The notes beneath the pieces are model-generated. The model made no database searches. It worked only from the letters and a program-made list of their open reading frames with translations, and was not told the DNA's origin. Positions 7,729 to 14,833 of a stretch of 30,521 nt of DNA are shown here, one piece after another. This DNA comes from Onstottus_A sp036505875 (GTDB lineage: Bacteria; Acidobacteriota; Blastocatellia; UBA7656), in assembly GCA_036505875.1 (NCBI GenBank), contig DASXSR010000281.1:1-30521 (forward strand). The letters run 5' to 3'. Positions within the stretch are counted from its first letter, which is position 1, and each line of letters opens with the position of its first letter. The translations under genes and the position numbers were made by a program.

Positions 7729-9444
7729 TCATCTTGGCCTGTTGCCGGTGAAATCAAACGATCCCATCGCGCCCATCGCAATGGAGCCGCGAATTGAGTC
7801 GCCTTCGATTGTTCCGGTCAATACGGCGTCGACCGATTGGCCGCCCGCATCGATAGTCGCAGTCAGCCGAATCTGATTTCCTGTCACGCGCCCGCTCTTG
7901 ATTGCGACGTTCCCCATATGCGAGCTCAACGTGCCGGTAATCTGGTCACCTTCCTTCGCCAAGGTCAACTGAGCACTTATTTCTTCTTGCGGCGTTTGGA
8001 CGACGAGCGACCAATTTCCAGACGGATCAACCGACGGACCGGTGGGCGCGCCCGGACGGCCTCCGCCCATTCCGCCACGCATCGGGGCCGCCTCGGGTTT
8101 CTTCAATTCAATCTCGGCGCCGTCGATGAACACGTGCTTGACCTTGGCATCTTTCGCCAGAAGATCTCCGCTGGTGACTACAAGGTTGGCAATCTTGCCG
8201 ACTTCGATCGTGCCGAGCTGGTCCGCTGCGCCAAGAATCTCAGCGGCGTTGATTGTCAGAGCCCGCAGAGCTTGATCTTTCGACAGCCCGTTCTCGACCG
8301 CTTTCTGAACATTCGCGATAAAATCTTGAGGTCTAAGCGAACCGGATGTGAAGGCGAACTTCACGCCCGCCTGCGCCAGCTTTGCGGCGCCTTTCGGAGC
8401 TTCAGCACGCTGCCGCAACACTCGCAAGGTCTCATCTTCGTCGTCGGGTAGATCTGCCGCACGCTTTGGAAAATCAACAGAAAGAATCACTGGCACATTC
8501 TTGGCTTTGAGCACGTCCGCGACTCGGTAGCCGTACAACGCCCCGGCGATGATAGGCTTGAGCTTAAACTCATCGGCAATCATCAACGCGCGTCGTATGT
8601 CCAAATCGGTGTTTGCCACAAACAGCACGGGCAAATCGCCTTTCAGCGCAGGCTGAAGCGCCGCGAGTTTCTTCTCATGCTCGGGCCTGGCGACGCCGCG
8701 TTTGACTCGGCTATAGCGTTCAACTTCATCGCGGTAATGAATCGCGTCATAGAACGTCTGGCGAATATAGGCTACGGTACCCATCAGTGAACTGGGATAG
8801 CCGCCGCCAAAGCCTCCGCCCGCGCTGAACTGAACGGTCAAGGCAACAGGTGACCGCAGCACCAGCTTTGAAGCGTCTTCACCGGCCAGGTTGATCAGCG
8901 CGCTCTGACCGGCGAAGATTCCCTGACGAGGACTGCTGAGCGCCGACGTTACCCCGACCGACCGAGCGTCTTCTAATGCTGCGCCTGGCTTCACTTGATC
9001 AGCAGCGGCAAGCGATGGGTCGCCAAGCCGAGCTTCAGGCGAAGGCTGAGCCCCTGCGGCCGCTGCGGCTATGGCAGCCTGTCGTCCGCCGCCGCCAGTT
9101 GGAGTTTGAGCCTGCGCCGGCGCGGCAAGTCCGAGGCTCGTGTAGCCGTCGATGAGCCCGGGATAAACCGTCGTTCCGGCGCCGTCTATCACTCGCGCGT
9201 CGGCGGGGATCCTTACGCTCTCACCGACATCGGTGATCAAGCCTCGTCGAAAAACGACCGTTCCCTTAGCGATCGTCTTGCCTGTCCCGGTCACGATTTG
9301 AGCATCTTTGATTGCGAAAGTGTCCGGCGCATCGAGTCGAGCGTTCGGCGCGATCGTCAACGCGATAACGGCTGCCGTTAACAACGCGAGAGTCAGAATT
9401 ACGCGTTTCGAATCTACGCCAGGCGCACGAAATATTGCTGCCAT
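7729..9444 (-). CDS. Exported amidohydrolase-family protein 3, metal motif lost, extra C-terminal domain
   Basis: A 571-residue protein with an N-terminal hydrophobic segment (residues about 14-34: signal peptide or anchor). The amidohydrolase beta domain (FAIKDAQIVTGTG, TVVFRRGLITDVG) runs into VYPGLIDGYTSLG, where the HxH metal ligands are Tyr101 and Ser103. The C-terminal part of the barrel is intact (ALTINAAEILGAADQLGTIEVGKIANLVV). After a Gly/Met/Pro linker (about 450-475), residues 476-571 form a separate beta-rich domain (GNWSLVVQTPQEEISAQLTL, GTLSSHMGNVAIKSG) that resembles a small barrel and has no obvious catalytic residues. The start at 9444 follows AGGAGG with eight bases spacing. 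It is the first gene of the operon and shares the PR(Q/G)G-(I/L)-(F/I)AGQSA block with amidohydrolase 1, so those two are closest relatives. Confidence 0.87.
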   Translation of the reverse strand: MAAIFRAPGVDSKRVILTLALLTAAVIALTIAPNARLDAPDTFAIKDAQIVTGTGKTIAKGTVVFRRGLITDVGESVRIPADARVIDGAGTTVYPGLIDGYTSLGLAAPAQAQTPTGGGGRQAAIAAAAAGAQPSPEARLGDPSLAAADQVKPGAALEDARSVGVTSALSSPRQGIFAGQSALINLAGEDASKLVLRSPVALTVQFSAGGGFGGGYPSSLMGTVAYIRQTFYDAIHYRDEVERYSRVKRGVARPEHEKKLAALQPALKGDLPVLFVANTDLDIRRALMIADEFKLKPIIAGALYGYRVADVLKAKNVPVILSVDFPKRAADLPDDEDETLRVLRQRAEAPKGAAKLAQAGVKFAFTSGSLRPQDFIANVQKAVENGLSKDQALRALTINAAEILGAADQLGTIEVGKIANLVVTSGDLLAKDAKVKHVFIDGAEIELKKPEAAPMRGGMGGGRPGAPTGPSVDPSGNWSLVVQTPQEEISAQLTLAKEGDQITGTLSSHMGNVAIKSGRVTGNQIRLTATIDAGGQSVDAVLTGTIEGDSIRGSIAMGAMGSFDFTGNRPR

Positions 9445-9805
9445 TGCGGTGGCCTCCTGAATAATGGTTGGCTAAATTAAGCGGTTGATAGAGAGCCTTA
9501 TCGTACAGAGCTCCACTGGCTCGCATAATCTATAGCAAACGAGGTGAGCGCGCAAGTGGGATTAGAACCGAGGAATATGTTGCAAATTTATTGACAAGCT
9601 TATTAACTAGTAGACCTCAACACCGAGATATGCTATGGTTACGTCGATGCGATTGCGTGTGAGTCGCAGCCCCCGGTTGGTCAATACACCTGAAGCGCAA
9701 GTGAGTGGCCTCGAGGCTTCGAAATTGTGCACCACGGGGACGTTGCAACTCCGAACGCAGGACACGCATCGGACGCACAGATTACAGTTAGGGATGGAAC
9801 TTGGC
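9445..9805. other. Divergent intergenic region between amidohydrolase 3 and dacB-like gene
   Basis: About 360 bp with no convincing gene. It should hold the promoters for the minus-strand amidohydrolase operon and the plus-strand carboxypeptidase. TTGCAA (9580-9585) and TTAACT (9603-9608), spaced 17 bp, form a weak promoter candidate for the plus strand. A reading frame continuous with the carboxypeptidase extends up to 9635, but its residues before the signal peptide do not look like protein. Confidence 0.4.
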
Positions 9806-11572
9806 ATGGCTCTCCCCTCGCACCGCACGCTCAAACCATTTGCAGCATTCATCGCGCTGATTCTCGCTTTCTCTCTCACTTGGGTCGAGGCCGCGAGTGC
9901 CAGCCCTAAGGCGAGAAGATCTGTAGTCAGGTCCACCAGAAGATCTGTGGTCAGGTCCACCAGAAGAGGCGGAGGAAGTAAAGCCCGCATAGCGTCACGG
10001 CGCGGAGGCTCGCGAGCGTCAACGCGAGCGCGCTACTCAAGAGGAGGCCGCGGCGTATACGTTCGCGTACGGGGACGTCATGGGCGCATGCGTTGGCGGC
10101 GAGTGGTGGCCGTGAGCACTCACGGTGTTGGCGTCCATAATTTTCTGAGCGACTCGTGGGCCCAGGCTCAAGGCTCTACAGCGAAGGCCGCTAGCTCGGG
10201 GGAATCAGTCGCAGCGGCGAACGCTTCTTCAACAGCCGTGGAGTCCAAGCCGGGAGTTGATCTCTCGGCGCCGACAAACGGGGATGCGTCACGCCCGCGA
10301 CTCGTGGGCGCCGCCGGGCCCGAGCGAGTTCCGGTTAACCCGCTCGTAACGGCTTATGCAGACAGCCTCGCGGCATTCGGCTTCAGCGCTGAGAACCAGG
10401 GCTTCATCGTTTCGACTCTTAAAGGCGAGGTGCTCGCCGAACACAACGCGGACCGGCTGTACAACCCCGCATCGGTAACTAAGATCGCAACATCGCTAAC
10501 CGCAATATCGCGGCTCGGTCCTGATTTCAAATTCAGAACTTCTTTGTACACCGACGGCACGCTCGATCCATCGACGGGCGTCTTGCACGGATCGTTGTAC
10601 GTGATAGGCAGCGGTGATCCGGCGCTCTTCTCGGAGAACGCCATGATGATCGCCGATAAGATGAATCGAAGCGGCATCCGTGAAGTGGACGGCAATCTCG
10701 TGGCCCTGGGCCAGTTCTACTTCAACTTTTCCGCAAACCGAGAGGCGTCGGCGAAAGCTTTCCGCGCTGCGCTTACGCCTGAGACCTGGAACGCTCAAGT
10801 GAAAGCGTCATATTCGAAATTTCTTGCGATCCGCGCGGCAGAGGATCGTATGGGCGACGCCGCAACTGCGAACCAGGCTCCCACGCCTTCGGGACCTCCC
10901 TCGCTGAGGATCACCGGGCAAACGATCACCGATCCCGCGGTGAACACAGCAAAGCTTGCGCCGCTAGCTGTGCACACTTCGCTTCCATTGGTGCGAACGT
11001 TGAAAGGGCTGAACGATTTTTCAAACAACTGGATGGCGACCGTTATCGGCAACCTGGTCGGCGGGCCAGACGCAGTCGAGCGGTTTCTGAAGATAGAGCT
11101 GGGCTTTAAGGAAGACGAAGTCCGTTTTGCGACTTCATCGGGGCTCGGGGCCAACGCTATTTCGCCGCGCGGCACGATCAATATGCTTCGCAAGCTGATC
11201 ACCTACCTTGAAGGCAAGGGCCTCGGTCTTGAAGACATCCTTCCGATCGCCGGTGTCGACGCAGGCACGCTCGAGAAGCGGTTCACAGATGCGTTCCGCG
11301 GATCGGTCGTCGGAAAGACCGGAACCCTGAACAGCGTCAGCGCGCTGGCGGGAGTTGCGTACACCCGCGGAAGAGGTCCGCTGCTGTTTGTGATCTATAA
11401 TCACGGTGGTTCGGCTCACCGTTTCCGCTCTGCTCAAGACGAGACGATAAAGAAGCTCATCACGATTTATGGCGGACCCGCGCCGGTTCGTTACACCACT
11501 GCGAACGGGGAGCGCGTTTCTCAGCGGCTGACTGAACAAGCCGCCTCGCGTGGCTCCTCCAACCAAAGGTAA
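9806..11572 (+). CDS. dacB: D-alanyl-D-alanine carboxypeptidase/endopeptidase, PBP4 (S13) family
   Basis: A periplasmic penicillin-binding protein of peptidase family S13, about 588 residues from the chosen start. It trims or cleaves D-Ala cross-links in peptidoglycan. The active-site triad of motifs is complete: SxxK as SVTK (Ser223, Lys226), SxN as SNN (406-408) and KTG (504-506). The family motif GSLYVIGSGDPAL is present. The signal peptide is MALPSHRTLKPF plus a hydrophobic core ending near ASA. Between it and the catalytic domain lies a strongly basic segment (about residues 30-90) that includes an exact eight-residue duplication RRSVVRST. The start at 9806 puts the signal peptide at the N-terminus; an ATG at 9794 adds four residues, and one at 9635 adds 57 residues that do not look native. 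The symbol follows the family. Confidence 0.9.
   Translation: MALPSHRTLKPFAAFIALILAFSLTWVEAASASPKARRSVVRSTRRSVVRSTRRGGGSKARIASRRGGSRASTRARYSRGGRGVYVRVRGRHGRMRWRRVVAVSTHGVGVHNFLSDSWAQAQGSTAKAASSGESVAAANASSTAVESKPGVDLSAPTNGDASRPRLVGAAGPERVPVNPLVTAYADSLAAFGFSAENQGFIVSTLKGEVLAEHNADRLYNPASVTKIATSLTAISRLGPDFKFRTSLYTDGTLDPSTGVLHGSLYVIGSGDPALFSENAMMIADKMNRSGIREVDGNLVALGQFYFNFSANREASAKAFRAALTPETWNAQVKASYSKFLAIRAAEDRMGDAATANQAPTPSGPPSLRITGQTITDPAVNTAKLAPLAVHTSLPLVRTLKGLNDFSNNWMATVIGNLVGGPDAVERFLKIELGFKEDEVRFATSSGLGANAISPRGTINMLRKLITYLEGKGLGLEDILPIAGVDAGTLEKRFTDAFRGSVVGKTGTLNSVSALAGVAYTRGRGPLLFVIYNHGGSAHRFRSAQDETIKKLITIYGGPAPVRYTTANGERVSQRLTEQAASRGSSNQR
9914..9961 (+). repeat. Tandem 24-bp duplication inside the carboxypeptidase gene
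   Basis: Two adjacent 24-bp units (9914-9937 and 9938-9961) differ at one base. Each encodes the basic octapeptide RRSVVRST. This is a recent in-frame duplication within the Arg-rich linker. Confidence 0.9.
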
Positions 11573-11579
11573 ATCGCTT

Positions 11580-11774
11580 ATGTTCCGCTCTGAATTGTCA
11601 AGATCCCAAAAGGCGTTGCTTGCTTGGAGCGCTGGGTTTCTGCTCCTTGCGGAAGCGGTGAAGCGTCTGCGTATTGAAGGTAGGGCCGCGACGATTATAG
11701 GACTCATCGAGCTTCTGCTTGCTATCGCGACCGGCGTAGCGTTCGGTTGGGCGACAACTGCTAATAGCGAATAA
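11580..11774 (+). CDS. Small two-helix membrane protein, hypothetical
   Basis: A 64-residue frame beginning with MFRSELSRSQKALL. It has two hydrophobic segments (about residues 11-25 and 34-56) separated by a basic loop (KRLRIEGR). The start is seven bases after the carboxypeptidase stop and follows AAAGGTAA, a possible ribosome-binding site, so it is likely co-transcribed with that gene. No family recognised; its existence rests on length, hydrophobic pattern and position. Confidence 0.5.
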   Translation: MFRSELSRSQKALLAWSAGFLLLAEAVKRLRIEGRAATIIGLIELLLAIATGVAFGWATTANSE

Positions 11775-11820
11775 CTGGTTAATCTTCCGATCTCCTTCTG
11801 TCTATCCGCCCTTCCCTTGG

Positions 11821-11892
11821 AGCGCAGGCCGCCCGCCTGCCTCTCTCGCGGCAATTTGTGGAACGGCACGGGGCAGCCGGGCCGCCTGCGCT
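11821..11892. repeat. GC-rich inverted repeat upstream of npdG
   Basis: Arms AGCGCAGGCCGCCCGCCTGC (11821-11840) and its imperfect complement (11873-11892) enclose about 32 bp. It lies between the small membrane gene and npdG and would form a strong stem in RNA. It resembles scattered intergenic repeat elements and could also serve as a terminator, though no T-run follows. Confidence 0.7.
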
Positions 11893-11945
11893 TCAAAGGC
11901 TGACTACCGTCGGCTTAAGCCCCGGTGGTATTATCGCCCTGAGCG

Positions 11946-12626
11946 ATGCTTGTCCAAGATCTGAAAGTTGGATTGATCGGCGGCACAGGAGACGAAGGCC
12001 GCGGGCTGGCGCTCCGGTTTGCAATCGCAGGAGCGCAAGTTACCATCGGATCGCGCTCAGCCGAACGCGCTCGAGAGACCGCCGATGAATTGAATCGGCT
12101 CCTCAACGCTCGCGCTAAGGGGGCCATCCTACACGCCGAGAACCGAGACGCCATCGCCGGTTCAGAGATCGTTCTGCTTACCGTGCCCTTCAAGCACGCG
12201 GCTTCCACGCTCGAGACTCACCACGACGATTTTAGAACGGGTTCGATTCTAGTAGATATAACAGTCCCAGTCTCGTTCGAACAGGGTCGCGCAACTTACG
12301 TCGAGTTGCCCGAAGGCTCGGCGAGCGAACATCTTCAAGCTCGGTTGCCGAAAGGTATTGCACTGGCAGCGGCATTCAAGACCGAGCCCGCGCATTTGCT
12401 CGCCGAAATCGATGAGCCGCTCGACTGCGATTCATTCGTCGCCAGCAATTCGAAGGAAGCGAAAGCGAGAATTATGGAAGCGATAGGTTTCATCGAGGGC
12501 TTGCGAGCAGTCGACGCGGGCGCGCTCGAAAGCGCCCGAGTTCTCGAGCGAATGACGGTGCTCGCGATCGGCATCAATCGTCGTTACAAGATCAAGACCG
12601 CACGTTATCGCGTTGTTGGATTGTAG
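11946..12626 (+). CDS. npdG: F420H2:NADP+ oxidoreductase (NADPH-dependent F420 reductase)
   Basis: A 226-residue Rossmann protein that moves hydride between coenzyme F420 and NADP. The N-terminal nucleotide-binding motif is GLIGGTGDEGRGLALRFA, followed by GSRSAERA for recognition of the NADP phosphate. The family signatures ILLTVPF-type strand (EIVLLTVPFKHAA), AAFKTEPAHLL and the closing ALESARVLERMTVLAIGINRRYK are all present. Length and layout match TIGR01915-type proteins. It is the first gene of the F420 block and links the cofactor to the NADPH pool. The TAG stop (12624-12626) lies inside the left arm of an inverted repeat, so the original 3' end may have been altered slightly. No clear Shine-Dalgarno is seen before 11946. 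Confidence 0.9.
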   Translation: MLVQDLKVGLIGGTGDEGRGLALRFAIAGAQVTIGSRSAERARETADELNRLLNARAKGAILHAENRDAIAGSEIVLLTVPFKHAASTLETHHDDFRTGSILVDITVPVSFEQGRATYVELPEGSASEHLQARLPKGIALAAAFKTEPAHLLAEIDEPLDCDSFVASNSKEAKARIMEAIGFIEGLRAVDAGALESARVLERMTVLAIGINRRYKIKTARYRVVGL

Positions 12627-12705
12627 GGGCGCGCATCTGTGGCCACCCCTCCGTCAGTAGCTTTCCATTGGATTCAAAGAGGGGGCCACAGAGGGCGCCC
12701 CTACA
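12622..12705. repeat. Inverted repeat between npdG and cofD
   Basis: The left arm begins TGTAGGGGCG and runs to about 12649 through CTGTGGCCACCCC. The right arm (12681-12705) is its imperfect complement and ends CGCCCCTACA. The element carries the npdG stop codon and ends six bases before the cofD ATG, leaving no room for a normal Shine-Dalgarno. Confidence 0.8.
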
Positions 12706-12711
12706 TGCATT

Positions 12712-13659
12712 ATGAAAGTAACTGCACTGGCCGGCGGGATCGGCGCTTCGAAATTGCTGCTCGGACTCGCCGCCGCGATGCCTCCCGAAGACATCACCGT
12801 AATCGCCAACACCGGCGACGACATCGAGTTGTTTGGGCTGCGCATTTGCCCGGACATTGATACGGTCACCTACACGCTTGCCGGTGTCATCAACGAGGAC
12901 ACTGGCTGGGGCTTGAAGGGCGATACGTTCGAATGCCTGCGATGGCTCGAGCGCTACCGCGAGGCTTGCTGGTTCAACCTCGGGGATCGCGACCTTGCCA
13001 CGCACATCTTCAGGAGCAATCAACTCCGAAACGGCTTTGCGCTCAGCGAAGTCACGGATCAGATTCGACGCGCGCTTGGAGTTCGCTCGACGATACTACC
13101 GATGACCGACTCCTACACTCCGACTCGAGTGGTGACCGACGAAGGCGAGATGCACATTCAAGAATACTTCGTGCGGCGGAGGTGTGAACCGCGAGTTCAC
13201 AAGATCGGCTATGACAATATCGAGTCTGCCGAACTGCCCGCGGGCGCCCGCAACGCGATCCTAGGCGCCGACGCTGTGATCGTTTGTCCCAGCAATCCGT
13301 TCATCAGCATCGGTCCGATCCTGGCAGTGCCCGGCGTTCGAGAAATGCTGCGCGTGACGCGAGCTCGGGTCATCGCGATCACCCCGATCGTCGGCGGGCG
13401 CGCGCTGAAGGGTCCAGCCGCTGAAATGCTGCGTGATCTCGGCCACGAAGTTTCGGCACGCTCGGTCGCAGCGATGTATCAGGACTTCGCCGACGTGTTC
13501 GTGCTGGATAATGCAGACGCGGCGATTGAGGCTGACATCGCATCGCTGGGAGTTCACACCATCGTCGCCGATACAGTTATGAATACGCTGGAAGACAAGC
13601 GACAACTCGCCCAGGTGGTACTCAGTTGCTGCGCATCGGTCGAATCCGTCGGAGGATGA
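12712..13659 (+). CDS. cofD: 2-phospho-L-lactate transferase (F420 biosynthesis)
   Basis: A 315-residue CofD/FbiA protein. It joins the activated lactyl or enolpyruvyl phosphate from LPPG/EPPG to the deazaflavin Fo, making F420-0 or dehydro-F420-0. The start MKVTALAGGIGASKLLLGL is the classic N-terminus. Other family blocks are NTGDDIELFGLRICPDIDTV, DTGWGLKGDT, WFNLGDRDLATHIFR and VCPSNPFISIGPILA. The length is normal. The ATG at 12712 is fixed by the family N-terminus although no Shine-Dalgarno is visible, because an inverted repeat fills the upstream gap. It is separated from cofC by the ankyrin gene. Confidence 0.95.
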   Translation: MKVTALAGGIGASKLLLGLAAAMPPEDITVIANTGDDIELFGLRICPDIDTVTYTLAGVINEDTGWGLKGDTFECLRWLERYREACWFNLGDRDLATHIFRSNQLRNGFALSEVTDQIRRALGVRSTILPMTDSYTPTRVVTDEGEMHIQEYFVRRRCEPRVHKIGYDNIESAELPAGARNAILGADAVIVCPSNPFISIGPILAVPGVREMLRVTRARVIAITPIVGGRALKGPAAEMLRDLGHEVSARSVAAMYQDFADVFVLDNADAAIEADIASLGVHTIVADTVMNTLEDKRQLAQVVLSCCASVESVGG

Positions 13660-13696
13660 GGAACGTCAATTAGAACGCAAATCGGGACAACCGAAG

Positions 13697-14095
13697 ATGC
13701 CGGATCTCAAGAAAGAATTCATCAAAGCGGCCAAGTCGGGCGACATCGAGAAGATCAAATTTCTGCTCGGCGCAGACGCGGAGTTGATTCACGCGCGCGA
13801 CAAGGATGGTTCTACCGCATTGCACTGCGCTGTGTGGAAAGGCCACGAAGATATAGTGGCGTTGCTGTTGAAATCCGGGGCCGAGGTCAACGCCCACAAC
13901 AGCAACGAGCATTGGGGAACGACGCCGCTACACGCGGCAGCGCACGCGAATCAGGCCGCAATTGCGCAACTGTTGATCGCGCACGGCGCTGATCTAAACG
14001 CGCGTGACATGCTCGGCAAGACACCGTTGCATCACACGACATTTCACAAAGCGAAGGCGGTGGCCAAAATACTCCAGAGCCACGGAGCAGAGTGA
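13697..14095 (+). CDS. Small ankyrin-repeat protein
   Basis: A 132-residue protein made almost entirely of ankyrin repeats. Successive units carry DKDGSTALHCAVWKGHEDIVALLLKSGAEVN, then WGTTPLHAAAHANQAAIAQLLIAHGADLN, then MLGKTPLHHTTFHKAKAVAKILQSHGAE, preceded by a capping unit (AAKSGDIEKIKFLL). There is no signal peptide, so it should be cytoplasmic. Ankyrin repeats bind proteins; no partner can be read from sequence. It sits 37 bp after cofD and 39 bp before cofC on the same strand, inside the F420 block. The upstream region lacks a strong Shine-Dalgarno. Confidence 0.88.
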   Translation: MPDLKKEFIKAAKSGDIEKIKFLLGADAELIHARDKDGSTALHCAVWKGHEDIVALLLKSGAEVNAHNSNEHWGTTPLHAAAHANQAAIAQLLIAHGADLNARDMLGKTPLHHTTFHKAKAVAKILQSHGAE

Positions 14096-14134
14096 GTCTT
14101 GAGGGATTGGTCCTCGACTGTAGCTCGCTAGTTT

Positions 14135-14833
14135 ATGAACGCGCTGTTGATTCCAATCAAAGACCCCGCGAATGCGAAGTCTCGTCTAGCCAGTCTGCTG
14201 TCAGCCGACGAGCGACGACGGCTCGCGTGGGCGATGTTCGAAGACGTGAGCCGGGCAGTCGCGGCCGCCCGAACACCCGACCGAGTCGTGATGGTGACGA
14301 GCTACCAACCTGCGGTCGAGCGCGCGCGCGCTTTGGGATGGGAAGTGCTCGTCGAAGATTTCCAGGTCTCGGAGAGCGCGTCAGTCGATTGGGCGTCAAG
14401 GGTGTTGGCCGAACGCGGCTTCAACAAGGTGATGAGACTTCCGGCCGACATTCCGCTGGTCCGAGCCGAAGATATCGACGCGCTGTTGTCGCTTCGACTA
14501 GCGAAGCCGGGCGCGCTTCTCGTTCCGTCGTTGGACGGAAGTGGAACAAACGCGATCATCCGCAAGCCACCGACTCTGTTTCCGTCACGGTTCGGACCGA
14601 ACTCGCTTGAGTTGCATAAAACCGAAGCTGCAAGCGTCGGCGCCGAGTGCGTGATTGTGAATAACTCTCGAGTTGCGTTGGATATTGACGAGCCAGGGGA
14701 CTTGGACGCGCTGCTGGAGTGCGGCCCGAGCACGGCGAGTGTTCGCGCCGTCATTGAAATGAGAATCCTCGATAGGATCGAGACACCCTTGCGCAAAGAC
14801 ACCAAAGCATCGCAAGGCACACAAAGACCGTGA
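14135..14833 (+). CDS. cofC: 2-phospho-L-lactate (or PEP) guanylyltransferase (F420 biosynthesis)
   Basis: A 232-residue CofC/FbiD nucleotidyltransferase that activates 2-phospholactate, or phosphoenolpyruvate in many bacteria, with GTP for CofD. Signatures are ALLIPIKDPANAKSRLASLL, MRLPADIPLVRAEDID, LVPSLDGSGTNAI and RFGPNSLELHKTEA. The core ends with VALDIDEPGDLDALL around residue 192. The last 13 or so residues (RKDTKASQGTQRP) are coded by a repeat-like GCAAAGACACCAAAG segment and are unlikely to be native. The TGA overlaps a GTG start of cofE (GTGA), implying translational coupling. Which phosphoacid is used cannot be decided by eye. Confidence 0.93.
   Translation: MNALLIPIKDPANAKSRLASLLSADERRRLAWAMFEDVSRAVAAARTPDRVVMVTSYQPAVERARALGWEVLVEDFQVSESASVDWASRVLAERGFNKVMRLPADIPLVRAEDIDALLSLRLAKPGALLVPSLDGSGTNAIIRKPPTLFPSRFGPNSLELHKTEAASVGAECVIVNNSRVALDIDEPGDLDALLECGPSTASVRAVIEMRILDRIETPLRKDTKASQGTQRP
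14792..14828. repeat. CACAAAG-type repeat fragment forming the cofC 3' end
   Basis: The stretch contains GCAAAGACACCAAAGCA and GGCACACAAAGAC, a low-complexity pattern like the GCAAAGACGC-type repeat seen at 19532-19608. It encodes the terminal residues of CofC. Confidence 0.45.

Noticed and set aside
7837..8451. 204-residue plus-strand frame
   Set aside because: Antisense shadow of amidohydrolase 3.
9635..9805. 57-residue extension of the carboxypeptidase
   Set aside because: It would place the signal peptide internally, and its residues show no protein-like pattern.
11135..11896. 253-residue minus-strand frame
   Set aside because: Antisense to the carboxypeptidase and small membrane gene; no motif or ribosome-binding site.
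14092..14610. 172-residue plus-strand frame overlapping cofC
   Set aside because: Alternative frame of cofC with Arg/Ser-rich nonsense composition.
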